Positions 5,584 through 7,549 of a stretch of 7,549 nt of DNA are shown one piece after another. This DNA is from Microbacteriaceae bacterium (GTDB lineage: Bacteria > Actinomycetota > Actinomycetes > Actinomycetales > Microbacteriaceae): the NCBI GenBank assembly GCA_029979375.1, contig JAPOHQ010000047.1:1-7549 (forward strand), read 5' to 3'. The notes below the pieces were generated by a model. That model made no database searches and was not told where the DNA came from. It saw nothing but the letters and a program-made list of their open reading frames with translations. The stretch's first letter is position 1. Each line of letters opens with the position of its first letter. Made by a program: the position numbers and the translations under genes.

Positions 5584-5889
5584 ATGGCGAAGAAGAGCAA
5601 GATTGCTAAGAACGAGCAGCGCAAAGAGATCGTCGAGCGCTACGCCGCAAAGCGTGCCGAGTTCAAGAAGCAGCTGGTAGACCCCAACTCGACCGACGAG
5701 CAGCGTGAGGCTGCTCGCCTAGGCCTGCAGAAGCTACCTCGCGACGCCAGCCCGGTTCGCGTTCGCAGCCGCGACCTAATCGATGGCCGCCCACGCGGTG
5801 TCCTCTCGAAGTTCGGTGTTAGCCGTGTTCGCTTCCGTCAGATGGCTCACAAGGGTGAGCTGCCAGGCGTAACCAAGTCTTCCTGGTAA
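5584..5889 (+). CDS. rpsN: 30S ribosomal protein S14 (long, zinc-free type)
   Basis: This 101-aa protein of the small-subunit head is the long form of S14. It begins MAKKSKIAKNEQRKEIVERY and has the conserved C-terminal half LPRDASPVRVRSRDLIDGRP, then GVLSKFGVSRVRFRQMAHKG and the ending GVTKSSW. The short zinc-binding S14 (about 61 aa) has two CXXC pairs; there is no cysteine here. ATG 5584 is chosen over the GTG at 5557, which lies inside rpmG and would add nine residues unlike any S14. GAGGAG (5568-5573), in the last codons of rpmG, is the likely ribosome-binding site. A strong terminator starts 9 nt after the stop. Confidence 0.95.
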   Translation: MAKKSKIAKNEQRKEIVERYAAKRAEFKKQLVDPNSTDEQREAARLGLQKLPRDASPVRVRSRDLIDGRPRGVLSKFGVSRVRFRQMAHKGELPGVTKSSW

Positions 5890-5896
5890 TCAGGAT

Positions 5897-7063
5897 CTAG
5901 ATCCGCCCCAGAGGCCAGTTGCCTCTCAGGGGCGGATTTACTTTTTGCGCCCCAACCCAGTAGGCCGCCAACTTCAGCTCCGCCACAAGATGAGGCGTCA
6001 TTTCGGCCAGCTCGGTCTTCTTCACGCTCGGCTCCGCCCAGAGCGCTTGGGTCTCAAGCACATTTGCCTTGCGATCGTGTTTTAGGTCGACTCGGCCAAC
6101 GAGCTTGTCGTCAAAGAGAATCGGGAGAGTGTAGTAGCCATAGGTTCGCTTGGCCGCCGGGAAATAGATCTCAATCTGGTAGTCAAAGTCGAAGATGCGC
6201 TTTGCCCTGGACCTGAACCAAACGAGCGGGTCAAAGGGGCTGAGTAACCTAAGCCTGCGCTCGCCGAGCTCAAAGCCCTGAGTTAGCTTCTTTGGAGAGT
6301 AGGCGATTTCGCTCCAACCTTCGACCTTAGTTTCGACCAGGTCCCCGGCCAGCACCAACTCTTGAACCAGCGGCCTAGCCTGCGTCGGATAAAAGCGGTA
6401 GTAGTCGGCAAGCTCCTTCAGGGTTGCAACGCCTAGTGCCTTGGCGGCTTTCCGGATCAGCTCAAGCTTTTGCTCATGCTCGGTGAGGCTAGTGGCCTTC
6501 AGCTTGACCTGCTCGGGCAGCGCATACCTTCTGGCGAATCCCTGGCGACCATCGGCGACCAGCTCGCCGGTAAACCAGAGCGACTCGAGCAGCACCTTCA
6601 CATCGCTCCAGCCCCACCAATCACCCTTGCGTCTGTTCTGCTCATGCTCGAAGTCACCAGCCAGCATTGGTCCGTTGCTCGCTATCTCCTTGGATATCCA
6701 GCCGACCAGTGAGCTGTGTTTTTGGAAGCGCGCTATGAACTTCTCCTGGTTTCGATACTCGTTCCGTCGAAACTCGAAGAGCCCCCAGTCAGAGCGCGGG
6801 ATTAGGGCCGCGCAGTGGGCCCAGGCCTCCTCTAGTTTTCTTTCCCCCTTGGGGCCAAACGCCCAGCTCTGAAAGCTGTCTTTGGGGTAGGGGCCGATTC
6901 TCGAAAAGGCTGGCATGAGGTGAGCGCGCTCAAAGACATTCACGGTGTCTAGTTGAAAGAGCCCTAGATTGCCGATCGCATCATCCAGCGAGCTCAGCCC
7001 AGCTCGAAACCCGAGCGCCGCAAGGGAGATTTCCCTTGCCTCTTTGGCGCTCAGTTTTCTCAT
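5897..7063 (-). CDS. YcaQ-type winged-helix protein, predicted DNA glycosylase (HTH_42)
   Basis: This 388-aa protein belongs to the HTH_42 winged-helix family (COG3214), whose characterised members (E. coli YcaQ/AlkX, Streptomyces AlkZ) are DNA glycosylases that unhook interstrand crosslinks and remove alkylated bases. Visible signatures are FQLDTVNVFERAHL (36-49), LSPFDPLVW (274-282), FDFDYQIEIYFPAAKRTYGY (291-310) and LVGRVDLKHDR (321-331). The proposed catalytic Q-x-D motif is present as Gln37-Leu38-Asp39, the YcaQ-like version rather than the Q-x-Q of AlkZ. Length is normal for the family and the frame is intact. It starts at ATG 7063-7061, overlapping the stop of the upstream transporter gene (ATGA), with AAAGG at 7072-7068 as a modest ribosome-binding site. 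Its last 14 codons coincide with the terminator of the convergent ribosomal operon. Family assignment is firm; substrate is unknown. Confidence 0.88.
   Translation of the reverse strand: MRKLSAKEAREISLAALGFRAGLSSLDDAIGNLGLFQLDTVNVFERAHLMPAFSRIGPYPKDSFQSWAFGPKGERKLEEAWAHCAALIPRSDWGLFEFRRNEYRNQEKFIARFQKHSSLVGWISKEIASNGPMLAGDFEHEQNRRKGDWWGWSDVKVLLESLWFTGELVADGRQGFARRYALPEQVKLKATSLTEHEQKLELIRKAAKALGVATLKELADYYRFYPTQARPLVQELVLAGDLVETKVEGWSEIAYSPKKLTQGFELGERRLRLLSPFDPLVWFRSRAKRIFDFDYQIEIYFPAAKRTYGYYTLPILFDDKLVGRVDLKHDRKANVLETQALWAEPSVKKTELAEMTPHLVAELKLAAYWVGAQKVNPPLRGNWPLGRI
5898..5946 (+). terminator. Intrinsic terminator of rpmB-rpmG-rpsN
   Basis: A 12-bp outer stem (5898-5909 with 5929-5940, one G-U; core ATCCGCCCC/GGGGCGGAT) encloses a second 6-bp hairpin AGAGGC/GCCTCT (5910-5915 with 5921-5926) around CAGTT, with a CA bulge at 5927-5928. 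TTTTT follows at 5942-5946. No U-tract exists in the opposite direction, so it acts mainly on plus-strand transcripts. The entire element lies inside the 3' coding end of the convergent gene. Confidence 0.85.
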
Positions 7064-7549
7064 TGAACCTTTGGCCGACCCGCGCGCACCAGCTTGGGGC
7101 CGAAGATCACCAAAGCAAGCAGCGCTGTGATGCCACCTGCGAGAAAGACCTCTCGCACCCCAAAGATTCCGATCAAGATCCCACCAAGTCCGAGCGAAAG
7201 CGCATTGCCGGCGGTGACAGAGCCCTGGACGGCAGCCATGATTCTGCCCCTGATGGACTCCTTGGCACGACGCTGAATCTGACCGACGGCAAACACGTTT
7301 ACGCCTGCGGAGCCGAGCCCGGCAAGGAAGTAAATGATCGTGGCATATCCCCAGTGCTGGATCTGCGATAGAACAGAAAGCGAGACCACCATCAGACCGA
7401 TTGAGAACACCAGGCCCAGCGGCTGCTTCTCATCCGGCACCCTCACCAGCTGAAGGGTCAGAGCGCCTAGCAGAGAGCCTGCTGCAAATAGCGCCCCGAT
7501 GAAGCCGTAGATGATTTCGCTTGCGCCGAGCTCATCTACCACAAGGAAC
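7060..7549 (-). CDS. MFS transporter, C-terminal half (5' partial)
   Basis: These are the last 162 residues of a major facilitator superfamily transporter whose start lies beyond the right edge; the GTG at 7542-7540 is an internal Val. About five hydrophobic segments are visible: YGFIGALFAAGSLLGALTL, LGLVFSIGLMVVSLSVLS, YATIIYFLAGLGSAGVNVF, ALSLGLGGILIGIFG and VFLAGGITALLALVIFGP. The segment LGASEIIYGFIGALFAAGSL opens the second six-helix half, and QRRAKESIRGRIMA is the cytoplasmic loop typical of EntS/multidrug-exporter-like (MFS_3) proteins. Substrate cannot be inferred from this half alone. Its TGA overlaps the ATG of the YcaQ-like gene, so the two are translationally coupled and probably functionally linked. 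Confidence 0.85.
   Translation of the reverse strand, partial: FLVVDELGASEIIYGFIGALFAAGSLLGALTLQLVRVPDEKQPLGLVFSIGLMVVSLSVLSQIQHWGYATIIYFLAGLGSAGVNVFAVGQIQRRAKESIRGRIMAAVQGSVTAGNALSLGLGGILIGIFGVREVFLAGGITALLALVIFGPKLVRAGRPKVQ

Noticed and set aside
6441..6872. Plus-strand ORF within the YcaQ-like gene
   Set aside because: The opposite frame is an intact, motif-complete family member; the Ser-rich plus-strand product has no recognisable features.

Overview
The window reads as part of an actinobacterial (Actinomycetota) chromosome, most likely Microbacteriaceae or a close relative. This rests on the branched-chain 2-oxo acid dehydrogenase genes, a 127-aa Zur with every metal ligand I remember from mycobacterial FurB/Zur, the 78/55/101-aa cysteine-poor L28/L33/S14 set typical of Micrococcales, GTG/TTG starts and fairly high G+C. 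The placement is inferred from protein character, not from a search.

Layout, plus strand. Positions 1-2021 hold the end of a 2-oxo acid dehydrogenase operon: E1 beta (5' end outside the window) and a complete E2 acyltransferase. A 41-bp gap follows, with a 17-bp Zur-type palindrome overlapping a promoter that probably gives a leaderless transcript. Positions 2063-5054 hold a tightly packed zinc-uptake operon: periplasmic-type binding protein (znuA), ATPase (znuC), permease (znuB) and zinc-sensing repressor (zur), joined by abutting or overlapping stop/start codons. A 112-bp structured leader then precedes rpmB-rpmG-rpsN (5167-5889), which encode L28, L33 and S14 without zinc-binding CXXC motifs. 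A strong intrinsic terminator closes this block.

Minus strand. A 388-aa YcaQ-type (HTH_42) protein, probably a DNA glycosylase, ends at 5897, only 7 bp from the end of rpsN. Its 3' coding end contains the rpsN terminator. It is translationally coupled (ATGA) to an upstream MFS exporter that runs off the right edge.

How the genes fit together. The centre of the window is a zinc-economy block: Zur is expected to repress its own operon when zinc is ample, derepression gives high-affinity uptake, and the adjacent ribosomal proteins need no zinc. No terminator with a U-tract separates zur from rpmB, so readthrough could link the two. The right-hand pair (exporter plus predicted crosslink/alkylation glycosylase) may protect against a DNA-damaging compound. 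I saw no mobile elements, CRISPR arrays, tRNA or rRNA genes. The gene content is mostly recognisable; the less-explained signals are the rpmB leader, the G8 tract at the rpmB/rpmG junction, and the glycosylase-exporter pair.
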